From contig NZ_CAHJWJ010000004.1 in assembly GCF_903642285.1 (NCBI RefSeq), positions 62,001 to 126,000 on the forward strand: DNA of 64,000 nucleotides. Direction: 5' to 3'. Below, one piece after another: positions 45,055-55,594 of the stretch. The notes below the pieces were generated by a model. It did not search any database. It saw nothing but the letters and a program-made list of their open reading frames with translations, and was not told the DNA's origin. This stretch comes from Sphingomonas bacterium (GTDB taxonomy: Bacteria; Pseudomonadota; Alphaproteobacteria; Sphingomonadales; Sphingomonadaceae). How positions within the stretch are numbered: position 1 is the stretch's first letter; every line of letters begins with the position of its first letter. A program made the position numbers and the translations under genes.

Positions 45055-47085
45055 ATGGCTCGCGCCGCATCGCCATCGCTGTTCACCGCCGACCTTCTCG
45101 GCCCAGCGATCGCCGCTTCCTTTCGCAAGCTCGACCCCCGCGCGCTGGTGCGCAACCCGGTCATGTTCGTCACCGCGATCGTCGCGCTGCTCGTTACGGT
45201 AATGCTGGCAACGGGCATCGGCGGTGGCACGATCGCTTTCAAGGGACAGCTCGTTTTCTGGCTATGGCTGACCGTGCTGTTCGGAAATTTCGCCGAGGCG
45301 CTCGCGGAAGGGCGTGGCAAGGCGCAGGCCGCATCGCTGCGCGCGACCAAGGGTGAATTGACCGGCAAGCGGATCGCGGGCGCAGGCACCGAAGAGGTAC
45401 CCGCGGCGATGCTTGGCGTCGGCGACATCGTCCTGGTCGAGAATGGCGACCTCATCCCGGCGGACGGGGAGGTCGTCGAGGGCATCGCCTCGGTGAACGA
45501 AGCCGCGATAACGGGCGAAAGCGCCCCCGTGATCCGCGAGGGCGGCGGCGATCGATCGGCGGTGACCGCCGGCACGCGCGTCGTGTCCGACTGGCTGAAG
45601 GTCCGGGTCACCGCCGGGCCGGGCCAGGGTTTTCTCGACCGGATGATCGCATTGGTGGAAGGTGCGGAGCGGCAGAAGACTCCCAACGAGATCGCGCTGA
45701 CGATCCTGCTGGTCGGCCTCACGATCATCTTCCTGATCGCCGTCGGCACGATCCCCATGTTCGCGCATTACGCCGGCGGCGTCGTGCCGGTGGTCATCCT
45801 GTCGGCGTTGCTCATCACGCTCATCCCGACGACGATCGCGGCGCTGCTCTCCGCGATCGGTATCGCCGGCATGGACCGACTGGTCCGCTTCAACGTGCTC
45901 GCGAAATCCGGCCGTGCGGTCGAGGCCGCGGGCGACATCGACGTGCTCCTGCTCGACAAGACCGGCACGATCACGATCGGCGACCGCCAGGCGAGCGAAT
46001 TCCGCCCGGTCGGGGGCGTTCCGGTATCGGAGCTGGCGGAGGCTGCGTTACTCGCCAGTCTGGCGGACGAAACCCCCGAAGGGCGCTCGATCGTGCTCCT
46101 TGCGCGCGATCGATATTCGGTTGCGACGTCGGTGCTGCCCGATGGCGCGGAGATCATCCCCTTCACCGCCCAGACCCGCATATCGGGCGTCAAGGTCGGC
46201 GAACTGCTGATCGAAAAAGGTGCGGTCGACTCGGTCTTTCGCGCGCATCCGGGGTCGGGCGACACTGCGGCCGCGACCGAACTGCGCCGCGCGACGGACG
46301 AGATCGCCCGCGCCGGCATGACTCCGCTCGCCGTCGCCAGCAACGGCCGCATCCTCGGCGCGATCGCGCTTAAGGACGTCGTCAAGGCCGGCGTCCGCGA
46401 GCGGTTCGGCGAATTGCGGCGGATGGGTATCCGTACCGTCATGATCACCGGCGACAACCCGCTGACCGCCGCCGCGATCGCCGCCGAGGCCGGGGTCGAC
46501 GATTTCCTGGCGCAGGCGACCCCCGAGGACAAGCTGGCCTATATCCGCAAGGAACAGGTCGGCGGGCGGCTCGTCGCGATGTGCGGCGACGGTACGAACG
46601 ATGCCCCCGCGCTCGCCCAGGCGGATGTCGGCGTCGCGATGAACACCGGTACCCAGGCCGCGCGGGAGGCGGGCAACATGGTCGATCTCGACAGCGATCC
46701 GACCAAGCTGATCGAGATCGTCGGTCTCGGCAAGCAGCTGCTGATGACGCGTGGGGCGCTGACGACCTTCTCGATCGCCAACGACGTCGCCAAATATTTC
46801 GCGATCCTGCCCGCGATGTTCATCGTGCTGTATCCCGGGCTCGGGCTGCTGAACGTCATGCGTCTGTCCACCCCGACCGGCGCGATCCTGTCGGCGATTA
46901 TCTTCAACGCGGTCATCATCCCGTTGCTCGTGCCGCTCGCGCTCAGGGGGGTGAAATACCGGCCGATCGGTGCCGGCCCGCTGTTGGCGCGTAACCTGGG
47001 CATCTACGGGTTCGGCGGCCTGGTGGCCCCCTTCATCGGCATCAAGATCATCGACCTCGGCGTATCCGCGCTCGGTCTGGCATAA
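45055..47085 (+). CDS. kdpB: KdpB, P-type ATPase subunit
   Basis: 676 residues, the catalytic subunit. The phosphorylated Asp lies in [11 protein letters not shown], the actuator motif is [10 protein letters not shown], and the hinge is [18 protein letters not shown], with [10 protein letters not shown] between. AAGGAG precedes the ATG. Length and order are normal. kdpC follows after ten bases. Confidence 0.97.
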   Translation: MARAASPSLFTADLLGPAIAASFRKLDPRALVRNPVMFVTAIVALLVTVMLATGIGGGTIAFKGQLVFWLWLTVLFGNFAEALAEGRGKAQAASLRATKGELTGKRIAGAGTEEVPAAMLGVGDIVLVENGDLIPADGEVVEGIASVNEAAITGESAPVIREGGGDRSAVTAGTRVVSDWLKVRVTAGPGQGFLDRMIALVEGAERQKTPNEIALTILLVGLTIIFLIAVGTIPMFAHYAGGVVPVVILSALLITLIPTTIAALLSAIGIAGMDRLVRFNVLAKSGRAVEAAGDIDVLLLDKTGTITIGDRQASEFRPVGGVPVSELAEAALLASLADETPEGRSIVLLARDRYSVATSVLPDGAEIIPFTAQTRISGVKVGELLIEKGAVDSVFRAHPGSGDTAAATELRRATDEIARAGMTPLAVASNGRILGAIALKDVVKAGVRERFGELRRMGIRTVMITGDNPLTAAAIAAEAGVDDFLAQATPEDKLAYIRKEQVGGRLVAMCGDGTNDAPALAQADVGVAMNTGTQAAREAGNMVDLDSDPTKLIEIVGLGKQLLMTRGALTTFSIANDVAKYFAILPAMFIVLYPGLGLLNVMRLSTPTGAILSAIIFNAVIIPLLVPLALRGVKYRPIGAGPLLARNLGIYGFGGLVAPFIGIKIIDLGVSALGLA

Positions 47086-47095
47086 GGAACGCAAA

Positions 47096-47680
47096 ATGGG
47101 TTCGGACATCCTGTCGGGGCTGCGACCGGCTTTGGTAATGACATTGTTCTTCGTGCTTCTGCTCTGCGGCGTGTATCCGCTCGCCGTGATGGGGATCGGC
47201 AAGGTCGCTTTCCCGGTCCAGGCGAACGGCAGCCTGATCGTCGACCGCGGCGTCGTCACCGGATCGACGCTGATCGGCCAGTCGTTCACGACGGCGCGCT
47301 ATTTCAACTCACGTCCGTCCGCGGCCGGCAAAGGCTATGACGCGAGTGCTTCGTCGGGTTTGAACCTGGGTCCGACGTCGAAGGTGCTCGCGGACAGGAT
47401 CAAGGGCGACATCGCGCTTCGGCGCTCTCAAGGGCTGACCGGTCCGGTGCCCGCGGATCTGGTGACGGCATCGGCGTCGGGTCTCGATCCCGACATCTCG
47501 CCTGCCGCCGCCCTGTTCCAGGTGCCGCGCGTGGCGACGGCGCGCCACCTGCCCGTCGCGGCGGTACGCTCGCTCGTCGAGCGCTCGATCGAAACCCCGC
47601 TGCTGCCGTTTGCGGGCGATCCTCACGTGAACGTGCTTTTGCTGAACCGCCGGCTCGATGGAACCAGACCCGGCCGGTGA
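47096..47680 (+). CDS. kdpC: KdpC subunit of the potassium-importing ATPase
   Basis: 194 residues from the ATG at 47096, just after AAGGAACGC. One N-terminal membrane helix (LVMTLFFVLLLCGVYPLAV) is followed by a soluble domain with GSTLIGQSFTTARYFNSRPSA, ASGLDPDISPAAALFQVPRVA and VNVLLLNRRLDG. Needed for assembly and high ATP affinity of the complex. Confidence 0.96.
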   Translation: MGSDILSGLRPALVMTLFFVLLLCGVYPLAVMGIGKVAFPVQANGSLIVDRGVVTGSTLIGQSFTTARYFNSRPSAAGKGYDASASSGLNLGPTSKVLADRIKGDIALRRSQGLTGPVPADLVTASASGLDPDISPAAALFQVPRVATARHLPVAAVRSLVERSIETPLLPFAGDPHVNVLLLNRRLDGTRPGR

Positions 47681-47754
47681 CATAGCGCGGGCGCGCGCGC
47701 CGGCCGTCATGTCCTGCAGTCCTTGCCGGCGGAAGACGATGAAGGATACGACTG

Positions 47755-48492
47755 ATGACAACCCGCGCGAAAGTGCTGGTCGTGGACGACGAGCCATCCA
47801 TTCGCCGGCTTTTACGGATCACGCTGGAGCGCGCCGGCTATGCGGTCGCGGAAGCGTTCGACGCACGCGAGGCGCTGGCTTCCATCGCCGACGCGGATCC
47901 GTCGGCGATCCTGCTCGACCTGGGACTGCCCGATCGCAACGGCATCGAATTGATCCCGATCCTCGGAAAAATATCGCGCGCCGCCGTCCTCGTCGTGTCC
48001 GCAAGGGCAGCGACGACCGAAAAAGTCGCGGCTCTGGACCTCGGCGCGACGGATTATCTGACCAAGCCCTTCGATACGGAGGAACTGCTTGCCCGTCTTC
48101 GCGCGGCGATCCGCAACCGCATCACGAAGGAAGGCGGCACCGCTACGATAGTCTCCGGCAACGTCACGATCGATCTGCTCGGTCGCATGGTCGTGAAGAA
48201 CGGCGAGGAGGTGCATCTCACGCCGAAGGAATTCGCCATCGTCGCCGAACTGACCCGTTTCCCGGGACGGGTCATCACCCACCAGCACTTGCTCAGTACC
48301 GTATGGTCCGCGGAGTACGAGCATCATGTGGAATATCTGCGTGTCGTCATCCGCAATCTGCGGGCCAAGATAGAGGACGATCCCGCACGACCACGTCTGG
48401 TCGTAAACGTCCTGGGTGTTGGCTACCGCTTCATCGCCGACGAGCCGTCGAACCCCGATGGTGTGACGGTGCCGGCCGCGCGTCCGCATTGA
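47755..48492 (+). CDS. kdpE: KdpE-type response regulator without adjacent kdpD
   Basis: A 245-residue OmpR/PhoB-type regulator. The receiver has VVDDEPSIRRLLR, the phospho-acceptor Asp in ILLDLGLPDRNG, and LTKPFDTEELLAR. The winged helix carries HLTPKEFAIVAEL, EYLRVVIRNLRAKIE and GVGYRF. It lies 74 bases after kdpC. The sensor kinase kdpD that usually stands between them is absent, with no remnant in the gap. Confidence 0.92.
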   Translation: MTTRAKVLVVDDEPSIRRLLRITLERAGYAVAEAFDAREALASIADADPSAILLDLGLPDRNGIELIPILGKISRAAVLVVSARAATTEKVAALDLGATDYLTKPFDTEELLARLRAAIRNRITKEGGTATIVSGNVTIDLLGRMVVKNGEEVHLTPKEFAIVAELTRFPGRVITHQHLLSTVWSAEYEHHVEYLRVVIRNLRAKIEDDPARPRLVVNVLGVGYRFIADEPSNPDGVTVPAARPH

Positions 48493-48556
48493 TCGAGCGG
48501 TAGCGCCGGTTCGGATACCGCCCCCCAACCCACCCGAGACATCGCAACCCGTAAAC

Positions 48557-48590
48557 GACGGCCGCACGACCTTATCGTCGCGCGGCCGTC
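48557..48590. terminator. Hairpin between convergent kdpE and TonB receptor genes
   Basis: GACGGCCGCACGAC and GTCGCGCGGCCGTC pair over 14 positions with one mismatch around a CTTATC loop. It sits between the two convergent stops and is probably a shared, bidirectional terminator, although neither side carries a clear T-run. Confidence 0.5.
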
Positions 48591-48616
48591 CCTACCCCCC
48601 CGAAACGACGATCCGA

Positions 48617-51070
48617 TCAGAAGTGGAAGCTGAGGTCGACACCGCCGGTCAGCGGCTGGTTGGTTACGATCCGGTTGAACGAGGCGGCGGGCAGCGTCTC
48701 CTGGAACAGGCTTTCCAGCTGGGCGTGCTTGTTGAACACGTTGTTGACGAACAGCGCTGCGCTCCATCCCTTCTCCGAGCGCAGCCCGACGCGCAGGTTG
48801 GTGAGATCGTAATCGGGCAACAGGATGTAGCGGCCATTGAGCGAATAGCCGTAGGGGAAGGCGAGCGAGTAGCGTTGGCCGGTATAGCCGTTCTCCCCGC
48901 TTGCGGTGAAGGACAGGCCGCCGCCGATGTCGTGCGAATAGCTCAGGATCGCATTCGCGGTGACGGGTGCCACGTCCGACAGCCGATCGGCGGGGACGAT
49001 CTGCCAGTGCGGACCCGAGTCGACGCGCGCATGGGTATAGCTCGCGGACACCTTGAGCTCGAATCCTGCGCCGAGCACGCCGCGCGTCTCGATCTCTCCA
49101 CCGTAGATCTTCGCCTTGTTGCCGTTGATGTTGAGCTGCCAGTCGCCCGGCAAGGCGAGCAGCTGGATATGGTCCCAGTCTTCGTAATAGACGCTGCCGT
49201 TGATCGTCAGGCGACGGTCGAAGAGGCGCAGCTTCTCACCGACCTCATAGCTCCACACCGAATCGGCGTCGTAGCTGGTCGGCCATTTGTTGCCGGTGAA
49301 GTTGTACGGCGCGTAGACCGCGCTCCAGTAAGGCCCGGTGACGGGATATTGGGCGTTGCCGCCACCCGGGCGGAAACCGCGCGCGGCGGTGGCGTAGAGC
49401 GTCAGGTCGGAGTTCGGCGTGAACGACAGGTTGAACTTCGGGCTGACGCCCTGCTCGTTGTGCGTAATGAGCCCCGACAGCGACGGCGTCGCCGCACCAA
49501 GCCCCGATCCCCAGCCGGTGATCGACGAGGTGAAATGATAGTCGAACTTGTAATAGCGTGCGCCGGCGCTGAACTTGAGCGTCGGCGTGATCGCGAACGT
49601 GCCTTCGGCGAAGGCGGCATATTGCTTCAGATGGGTCGGCGAATAGGCGAGGAACCAGCTGGTCGTCGTCGCACGATTGAAAGTGCCAAGGTCGAGATAG
49701 GCGGAAGGGTTCGACGTGCGCCCGTCGAAGTTCCACGTCATGTGATAGTCGCTGTAGAACAGCCCGCCGACCCAGCTCAGCCGATGGTTGCCCTTCGAGG
49801 CGATGCGCAGCTCCTGGCTGAACTGGCGCGACGGGTCGTTCTCGGTGCCGGAGACGATGCCGCTGCCGTTCGGCCCGTAATAGCCGGGATTGGGCAGGCC
49901 GTTGTTCGACGCATAGGTCGCGCCGGTATTGGGGTTGTTGAAATCCTCGCTGCCGTCCTCGACCTGGGTCGAGCGGCGGTTCCAATAGGCGCTGCTCGAC
50001 GTGATGTCGAACGAGTCGAAGGCGTAGTTGACGGTCAGGCCCAGGATGATGATCCGGTCGGTCAGCGGCTCGGCGACGTCGAACGGCTGATAATGCGCCA
50101 GGGTGCCGGGATCGCTGTCATAGGCGCTGACGCCGTCCTGCCTGCTGTGCTGGTAGAGTATCATCGGCGTGATCGACAACGCGTCGGTCGGCTTCCATAA
50201 CAGCGTCGCGCGGAAGCCATAGGTCTGCGACGCGTTGGAACCGTGATAGTCCTTGATCACGGCCGCGCCTGCGACGTTGCCGCGGGTCGATCCGTCCACG
50301 CTGCCTATCGGATAGCTGTTGCCGGCGCCAGCGACGATCCGGTCGATCCAGCCGCTGGTGTAATTCTCCGAACCGACGATCCGCAGCGCCAGCCGGTCCT
50401 CGACCAGCGGCAGGTTGAGCATCGCGTTCTCGGCATGGTTGAAGCCACCGCCCTCGGTACCCGACAAAGTGGCCTGCGCGCTGCCCTCGATCCTGGTCGC
50501 ATCGGGCTGGTTGGCGATCAGTCGCACCGTGCCACCCATCGATCCCGAGCCGTAGAGCGTGCCCTGCGGCCCGCGCAGGATCTCGATGCGGTTGAGGTCG
50601 TAGAGCGTCGGGTCGATCACCACCTTGCCGTTCTGTGCGGCGGAGGGCGCGGTCAGCGGAATGTCGTCGAGGTAGAAGCCGACGGTCGGCGAGTTGCCGC
50701 CGCTCGATGTCATGCCGCGCAACTCGATCTCGGTCTGGGTCGGCCCTTCGCTCTTGAGCGACACGCCGGGTGCCGATTGCGCGAGGCTCGCGAAGCTGGC
50801 GATGCCGCGCGCGGCAAGCTCGGCACCGCCCACGGCGGTGATGCTGATCGGCGTCGACTGGACGGTCGACGAGCGGCGCTGGGCGGTGACGACGATGTCC
50901 GCGCCCTGGCTGCTCACCGGCGCAGCACCCGCCGGGCTGGCGGCGGCGGACTGCGGATCGGGTGCTGCCGACCCGGCCACCGTCGGCGAGACGCTTTGCG
51001 CTTGCACAGCCCCGACAGACAATGCGGTGCTGGCCAGCAGCGAGAGCGTATATTTCACGACCGGCGTCAT
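48617..51070 (-). CDS. TonB-dependent outer membrane receptor
   Basis: 817 residues from the ATG at 51070, which follows AAGGGGAAG and opens a signal peptide (LSLLASTALSVGAVQAQ); upstream in-frame sequence is leader. TonB-box-like ADIVVTAQRR precedes the plug (RIEILRGPQGTLYGSGSMGGTVRLI). The barrel closes with a terminal Phe (TGGVDLSFHF). The form is that of siderophore/xenobiotic-type receptors in sphingomonads; the ligand is unknown. It is divergent from a BBP2 porin gene. Confidence 0.93.
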   Translation of the reverse strand: MTPVVKYTLSLLASTALSVGAVQAQSVSPTVAGSAAPDPQSAAASPAGAAPVSSQGADIVVTAQRRSSTVQSTPISITAVGGAELAARGIASFASLAQSAPGVSLKSEGPTQTEIELRGMTSSGGNSPTVGFYLDDIPLTAPSAAQNGKVVIDPTLYDLNRIEILRGPQGTLYGSGSMGGTVRLIANQPDATRIEGSAQATLSGTEGGGFNHAENAMLNLPLVEDRLALRIVGSENYTSGWIDRIVAGAGNSYPIGSVDGSTRGNVAGAAVIKDYHGSNASQTYGFRATLLWKPTDALSITPMILYQHSRQDGVSAYDSDPGTLAHYQPFDVAEPLTDRIIILGLTVNYAFDSFDITSSSAYWNRRSTQVEDGSEDFNNPNTGATYASNNGLPNPGYYGPNGSGIVSGTENDPSRQFSQELRIASKGNHRLSWVGGLFYSDYHMTWNFDGRTSNPSAYLDLGTFNRATTTSWFLAYSPTHLKQYAAFAEGTFAITPTLKFSAGARYYKFDYHFTSSITGWGSGLGAATPSLSGLITHNEQGVSPKFNLSFTPNSDLTLYATAARGFRPGGGNAQYPVTGPYWSAVYAPYNFTGNKWPTSYDADSVWSYEVGEKLRLFDRRLTINGSVYYEDWDHIQLLALPGDWQLNINGNKAKIYGGEIETRGVLGAGFELKVSASYTHARVDSGPHWQIVPADRLSDVAPVTANAILSYSHDIGGGLSFTASGENGYTGQRYSLAFPYGYSLNGRYILLPDYDLTNLRVGLRSEKGWSAALFVNNVFNKHAQLESLFQETLPAASFNRIVTNQPLTGGVDLSFHF

Positions 51071-51472
51071 AACGGTACTTCCCCTTGAAGGATGTCGTTG
51101 GTAGCGGCCCAGCCCCTCGCCACGCGATCGTCTCCATGGCGCACCGACGCATCGGTCGGGCGGCTGGCCTTTGATCGCAGCTGGATCGGCGACGGTATTC
51201 CGCCCTTGCCGAAGCATAATATTAGTTCGGAGCGAAATAGTATTTCAATGCCGGAAGCCGACTACTGGCATAAGTATCGCGTTTGTTTTTCCCCGGCATT
51301 ATAGTTAAAAGGCAACGCGTCCGTGCCAACGACGAAAACATATGCGAATGCTATGGGTAAGCGCGGTGAATGACGTTGCTAACCAACGCGGTGTTCCGTA
51401 AATGCCGCCGGAACGCACCTGTCGACAATAGTCGTCGGGTGCGTTCGCTATCGGGGAACAACAGAGAAGATC
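51071..51472. promoter_or_regulatory. Divergent promoter region, TonB receptor and porin
   Basis: 402 bases with no gene seen. The part from about 51210 to 51310 is clearly AT-rich (AAGCATAATATTAG, CATTATAGTTAAAAG) and contains the perfect palindrome GAAATAGTATTTC at 51234-51246, a possible regulator site. Promoters for both flanking outer-membrane genes should lie here. Confidence 0.4.
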
Positions 51473-53212
51473 ATGAATACTAACGTACGGTATAAAGCCA
51501 AATTGTCGGTCGCATCGATCGCCCTGGTTACCGCGCCGTTCGGTGCTGTGGGCCACGCCTATGGCGCTACGCTGCCCCAGAACGATGGGCCGCAACCGCC
51601 GGCGACCATCGCACCGGTATCCGGAACGCCCCGGACCGACGTCGGGGGTGGCGCCACGCTATCCGCGTCGGATCAGACCGGCGGGACGCCTGCGCCAGCG
51701 CCGGACACCTACACGACCGACAACCTTGGCGGCGGTTTCTTCCACCGCCTGTTCGGTTACTACAAACTCGAAATGGGCCACGGCTCTGCCCCCGCCGATC
51801 CGAACGCCCCGTCGTCGCGCCAGGACGGCTGGTCGCCGGCACCGGTAACGGCGCCGCCGATGCCGTTCACGGAATGGCCCTACGGCGGCGCGACCAGCCT
51901 GGGTGTCACCCGGCCCAATGCGGTCGACAGCCCGCTGATGACCGCGCTCGCGCCGGGCGGCCTCGGCCATGCGCTGTCGAATGCGCATATCCAGGCCTAT
52001 GGCTGGGTCGATGTCGGCGGCAATTACGGATCGAACTCCGTGCGCGGTGGCAACGCGCCCGGCGGCTATAACTACGAGCCACGCCGCATCCAGCTCGACC
52101 AAGCGGTGATGTATGTCGAGCGCGTCCCCGACACGGTGCAGACCGACCATGTCGACTGGGGTTTCCGCGTGTCGGCGATCTACGGCGTCGATTACCGCTA
52201 CACCATCTCCTACGGCCTGCTCAGCGGCCAGCTGACCACGCGTAACAACGACTACGGCCTCGATCTGCCGATGGAATATGTCGAACTCTATATTCCCAAG
52301 ATCGCGCACGGGCTGCTGATCCGCGCCGGCCGCTTCATCTCGATACCGGACATCGAGGCGCAGCTGGCACCCAACAACTACATGTACACGCATTCGATGA
52401 CCTACACGTTCGACAATTTCACGAACACCGGCATCCTCGCGACGCTCGCGGTCAGCAAGAACCTGTTCCTGCAGGCGGGCATCACCGACGGCACGGAAAC
52501 CGCGCTGTGGAATGCCGGCAAGACGATCGCCAACCCGTTTCCCAACCCGCTATATCCGGGCACCCGCTTCGCCAAGGATCCGGGCAATCAACCCTCGTTC
52601 TCGGGTTGCATCCGCTATCAGACGTCGGATGCCGGTACGGCTGTCTATGGCTGCGTCAACGGTATCAACAGCGGGCGGTGGGGCTATAACAACCTCCAAT
52701 GGCGCGGCCTGACCGTCTACCACAAGTTCAGCGACAAATGGCATATCTCGATGGAGACGTATAATATCGTCGAACGCGATGTGCCCAACGCATTGAACCC
52801 GGTGGTACAGACCGCCTATGCGAACGGCGGCACCCCGTTCAGCCCTCAGTACACGCCGTTCAATGCTCCGGGCCTCGCGCAATGCAATAATGCCACTGCG
52901 CTGAAGTGCGACATCTATGCGCAGTCGGGGCTGGTCTACCTCAACTATTCGCCCAACGCGCTCAACAACTTCACCGTGCGCGGCGAGTATCTCGACGACG
53001 AAGAGGGCCAGCGCACCGGCATCAAGACGCGCTATGCAGCCGGGGCGGTCGGATGGCAGCGCTGGCTGTCGCCGCAGATCGAACTGCGGCCCGAGGTCGC
53101 CTATTATCGCTCGTTCGATGCGGCGGCGTTCAACGGCAACTCCAATCGCGGGATCGCGCCCAACAAGCAAGACTCGGTCGTTCTGTCGGGCGACGTGATC
53201 GTGCACTTCTGA
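51473..53212 (+). CDS. BBP2/OmpL-like outer membrane beta-barrel protein
   Basis: A 579-residue exported protein with signal peptide (LSVASIALVTAPFGAVGHAYG), a Pro/Thr-rich low-complexity stretch (about residues 35-135) and then a beta-barrel of the putative porin-2 type. Barrel text includes IQAYGWVDVGGNYG, VPDTVQTDHVDWGFRVSAIYG and a terminal Phe (SVVLSGDVIVHF). Probably a passive porin; substrate unknown. A hairpin terminator follows 15 bases after the stop. Confidence 0.88.
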   Translation: MNTNVRYKAKLSVASIALVTAPFGAVGHAYGATLPQNDGPQPPATIAPVSGTPRTDVGGGATLSASDQTGGTPAPAPDTYTTDNLGGGFFHRLFGYYKLEMGHGSAPADPNAPSSRQDGWSPAPVTAPPMPFTEWPYGGATSLGVTRPNAVDSPLMTALAPGGLGHALSNAHIQAYGWVDVGGNYGSNSVRGGNAPGGYNYEPRRIQLDQAVMYVERVPDTVQTDHVDWGFRVSAIYGVDYRYTISYGLLSGQLTTRNNDYGLDLPMEYVELYIPKIAHGLLIRAGRFISIPDIEAQLAPNNYMYTHSMTYTFDNFTNTGILATLAVSKNLFLQAGITDGTETALWNAGKTIANPFPNPLYPGTRFAKDPGNQPSFSGCIRYQTSDAGTAVYGCVNGINSGRWGYNNLQWRGLTVYHKFSDKWHISMETYNIVERDVPNALNPVVQTAYANGGTPFSPQYTPFNAPGLAQCNNATALKCDIYAQSGLVYLNYSPNALNNFTVRGEYLDDEEGQRTGIKTRYAAGAVGWQRWLSPQIELRPEVAYYRSFDAAAFNGNSNRGIAPNKQDSVVLSGDVIVHF

Positions 53213-53226
53213 CGACCCCCGATGCA

Positions 53227-53261
53227 CCAGCCCGCGCCCTGGATTGCGCGGGCTGGTCTTT
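53227..53261 (+). terminator. Intrinsic terminator of the porin gene
   Basis: CCAGCCCGCGC and GCGCGGGCTGG form a perfect 11-base stem around CCTGGATT, followed by TCTTT. It lies 15 bases after the porin stop and before the convergent ynfA gene. Confidence 0.8.
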
Positions 53262-53283
53262 GGCCTGGAACAGATCGATGTCG

Positions 53284-53658
53284 TTATTTCGCGTTTGGAG
53301 CGTGTTCGCGCTGCGTCGGCCTGAGAGCCGTCCCGGCAGCCCGGTGCGGCGACAGCAGGATGACGCCAGCGCCTACCAGGCAGAGCAGCGCGCCGATCAG
53401 GTCCCCTCTGTCCGGGCGGGTGCCTTCGACGATCCACATCCAGCACAGGGCGGCGACGATATATACGCCGCCATAGGCGGCATATGCGCGGCCGGCCTGC
53501 GTCGTATCGACCAATGCGAGCAGATAGGCGAACGTCCCGAGTGCCGCGCAGCCGGGTGCCAGCCAGAAGACGGACCGACCCAACCGCGCCCAGGCCCAGA
53601 AAGAGAAGCACCCCGCAATCTCGGCGAGCGCCGCGCCGATGTAGATGAGCACCGTCAT
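53284..53658 (-). CDS. ynfA: YnfA/UPF0060 family inner membrane protein
   Basis: 124 residues from the ATG at 53658 ([20 protein letters not shown]). Four membrane segments are visible, with the family text [23 protein letters not shown] and [20 protein letters not shown]. Members resemble small multidrug resistance exporters, but function is mostly unproven. The last 15 residues extend past the final helix. It is convergent with the porin gene. Confidence 0.92.
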   Translation of the reverse strand: MTVLIYIGAALAEIAGCFSFWAWARLGRSVFWLAPGCAALGTFAYLLALVDTTQAGRAYAAYGGVYIVAALCWMWIVEGTRPDRGDLIGALLCLVGAGVILLSPHRAAGTALRPTQREHAPNAK

Positions 53659-53858
53659 ATGTTTGTCGCGCTCCACGACCCTTGCGCCGGATGTCGACGA
53701 CGCCTCACCGGACGCGGCCGTGCGGCCACTTGGGCGACGGCGGATCGATACCGTCGGTCGGATACTATCGCGAATCGCCCCTGGACGTCAGGCCCCAATT
53801 CGCAGATGCCGCCTGCCCGTAGCATGCTATGCGTGCCGCTCAGGAGGATTGACCCGAT

Positions 53859-54971
53859 ATGAAAACCCGTGCCGCCGTCGCGTTCGAAGCCAAGCGGCCG
53901 CTCGAAATCGTCGAACTCGATCTTGAAGGGCCAAAGGCCGGCGAGGTGCTGGTCGAGATCATGGCGACGGGCATTTGCCACACCGATGCGTACACGCTCG
54001 ACGGATTCGACTCCGAAGGCCTGTTTCCCAGCGTGCTGGGGCATGAAGGTGCCGGGATCGTGCGCGAAGTCGGAACTGGGGTGACCAGCGTCGCGGTCGG
54101 CGATCACGTCATCCCGCTCTACACCCCCGAATGCCGTCAATGTAAGTCGTGCCTCAGCGGCAAGACCAACCTGTGCACCGCGATCCGCGCCACGCAGGGC
54201 AAGGGGCTGATGCCCGACGGCACGACGCGCTTCCGCTACGACGGCCGGCCGATCTTCCATTACATGGGCTGCTCGACCTTTTCGAACTTCACCGTGCTAC
54301 CCGAAATCGCCGTCGCCAAGATCCGCGAGGACGCGCCGTTCAACAGCACGTGCTATGTCGGCTGCGGGGTGACGACCGGTGTGGGCGCGGTGGTCAACAC
54401 GGCGAAGGTGCAGGTCGGCGACAATATCGTGGTTTTCGGTTTGGGCGGGATCGGGCTCAACGTGTTGCAAGGCGCGCGCATGGCCGGCGCGAACAGGATC
54501 ATCGGCGTCGACATCAATCCGGACCGCGAGGAATGGGGTCGCCGCTTCGGACTGACCGACTTTATCGATGCGCGCGGCAAATCGCGCGACGATATGGTCG
54601 CGGCCATCCTGGCGCTGACCGACGGCGGCGCGGACTTCACCTTCGACTGCACGGGCAACACCGAGGTGATGCGTACGGCCCTGGAAGCGTGCCACCGCGG
54701 TTGGGGTACGTCGATCGTCATCGGGGTCGCCGAGGCCGGCAAGGAGATCGCAACGCGACCGTTCCAGCTCGTCACGGGCCGCAACTGGCGCGGGACGGCG
54801 TTCGGCGGGGCCAAGGGGCGGACCGACGTTCCGAAGATCGTCGACTGGTACATGAACGGCAAAATCGAGATCGACCCGATGATCACGCACGTCCTGCCGC
54901 TCGAAGATATCAACAAGGGCTTCGACCTGATGCATGCCGGCGAGAGCATCCGCAGCGTCGTGGTGTTCTGA
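53859..54971 (+). CDS. frmA: S-(hydroxymethyl)glutathione dehydrogenase (class III alcohol dehydrogenase)
   Basis: Oxidises the formaldehyde-glutathione adduct with NAD, and also reduces S-nitrosoglutathione. The 370 residues show the catalytic zinc ligands in [12 protein letters not shown] and LGHEGAGIV, the structural zinc Cys in [16 protein letters not shown], the class III signature [14 protein letters not shown] and the nucleotide fold [15 protein letters not shown]. The usual partner, S-formylglutathione hydrolase, is missing downstream, where a decayed insertion-sequence fragment lies instead. Confidence 0.96.
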   Translation: MKTRAAVAFEAKRPLEIVELDLEGPKAGEVLVEIMATGICHTDAYTLDGFDSEGLFPSVLGHEGAGIVREVGTGVTSVAVGDHVIPLYTPECRQCKSCLSGKTNLCTAIRATQGKGLMPDGTTRFRYDGRPIFHYMGCSTFSNFTVLPEIAVAKIREDAPFNSTCYVGCGVTTGVGAVVNTAKVQVGDNIVVFGLGGIGLNVLQGARMAGANRIIGVDINPDREEWGRRFGLTDFIDARGKSRDDMVAAILALTDGGADFTFDCTGNTEVMRTALEACHRGWGTSIVIGVAEAGKEIATRPFQLVTGRNWRGTAFGGAKGRTDVPKIVDWYMNGKIEIDPMITHVLPLEDINKGFDLMHAGESIRSVVVF

Positions 54972-55034
54972 TGGAGACCGTTTTGGCGGTACGATCATCA
55001 ATCGACCACAGCTTTCGGTAAAGCGAGGAACGCG

Positions 55035-55277
55035 TTAGCGGATCACGGCGGCCTCCGGCATGTCGGGGAAACGCCGCGCGAGGCGCATGACCTGCCACCA
55101 GCCATGAACGCAGCTGTGCCAGTCGAAACTGCCATGGAAAATCGGGTGCAGTTCGTCGGGCGCGACCAGATCCTGAGGGCCGGTCAGGATCAGATCAAGC
55201 TTGAACGGCCAGCGCCTGTCCAGATGCGCTAGCGTCAGGGACACGAATCGTCGCGCCGTCGCTTCGTCGAGGGTCAT
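55035..55277 (-). pseudogene. N-terminal fragment of a DUF2891 protein
   Basis: About 80 residues from MTLDEATARRFVSLTLAH, with the family text LILTGPQDLVAPDELHPIF and GSFDWHSCVHGWW, ending PDMPEAAVIR at a stop codon. Complete DUF2891 proteins are several times longer, so this is the first quarter only; nothing matching the rest is found before frmA. It is read in one frame with the upstream transposase remnant, forming a chimeric ORF of 203 codons that is unlikely to have been selected as such. Confidence 0.7.
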
Positions 55278-55370
55278 CGAAATCCCATCCCGTAAAGCAG
55301 CGCGATGCTCCGCAGTCAGGCTCTGCCGACTTTTGAATTGGAAAGATTTGATGTGAAGCGGTTTGGCTCT

Positions 55371-55594
55371 TCGAGCCACGTTCGCCGCCTCTTCCTCGAT
55401 CGACAGGACGGTCGACCTGGCGACCTTGGGTCCGGTCGGCAGATCGGCGGTCGAGGTTCGCCGCTTCCATTTGGCGACGGTCTTCTGGTTGATGCCGTGG
55501 CGCTTGGCCAGCACCCTCAAGCTCGCTTGACCATGCTGTATCGCTCGGCGGACTGCCTCAGTCGTTGCGGCACCCCGTAAATTACCTGGCCCAT
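55371..55594 (-). pseudogene. IS481-type transposase N-terminal remnant
   Basis: The predicted EAVRRAIQHGQASLRVLAK, GINQKTVAKWKRR, ADLPTGPK and STVLSIEEEA follow the N-terminal HTH of IS481-family transposases as I remember them. The natural start MGQVIYG (ATG at 55594) is in another frame from the remainder, with the shift around GGGGTGCCGC. The DDE catalytic domain is wholly absent. No terminal inverted repeats were found. Confidence 0.7.
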
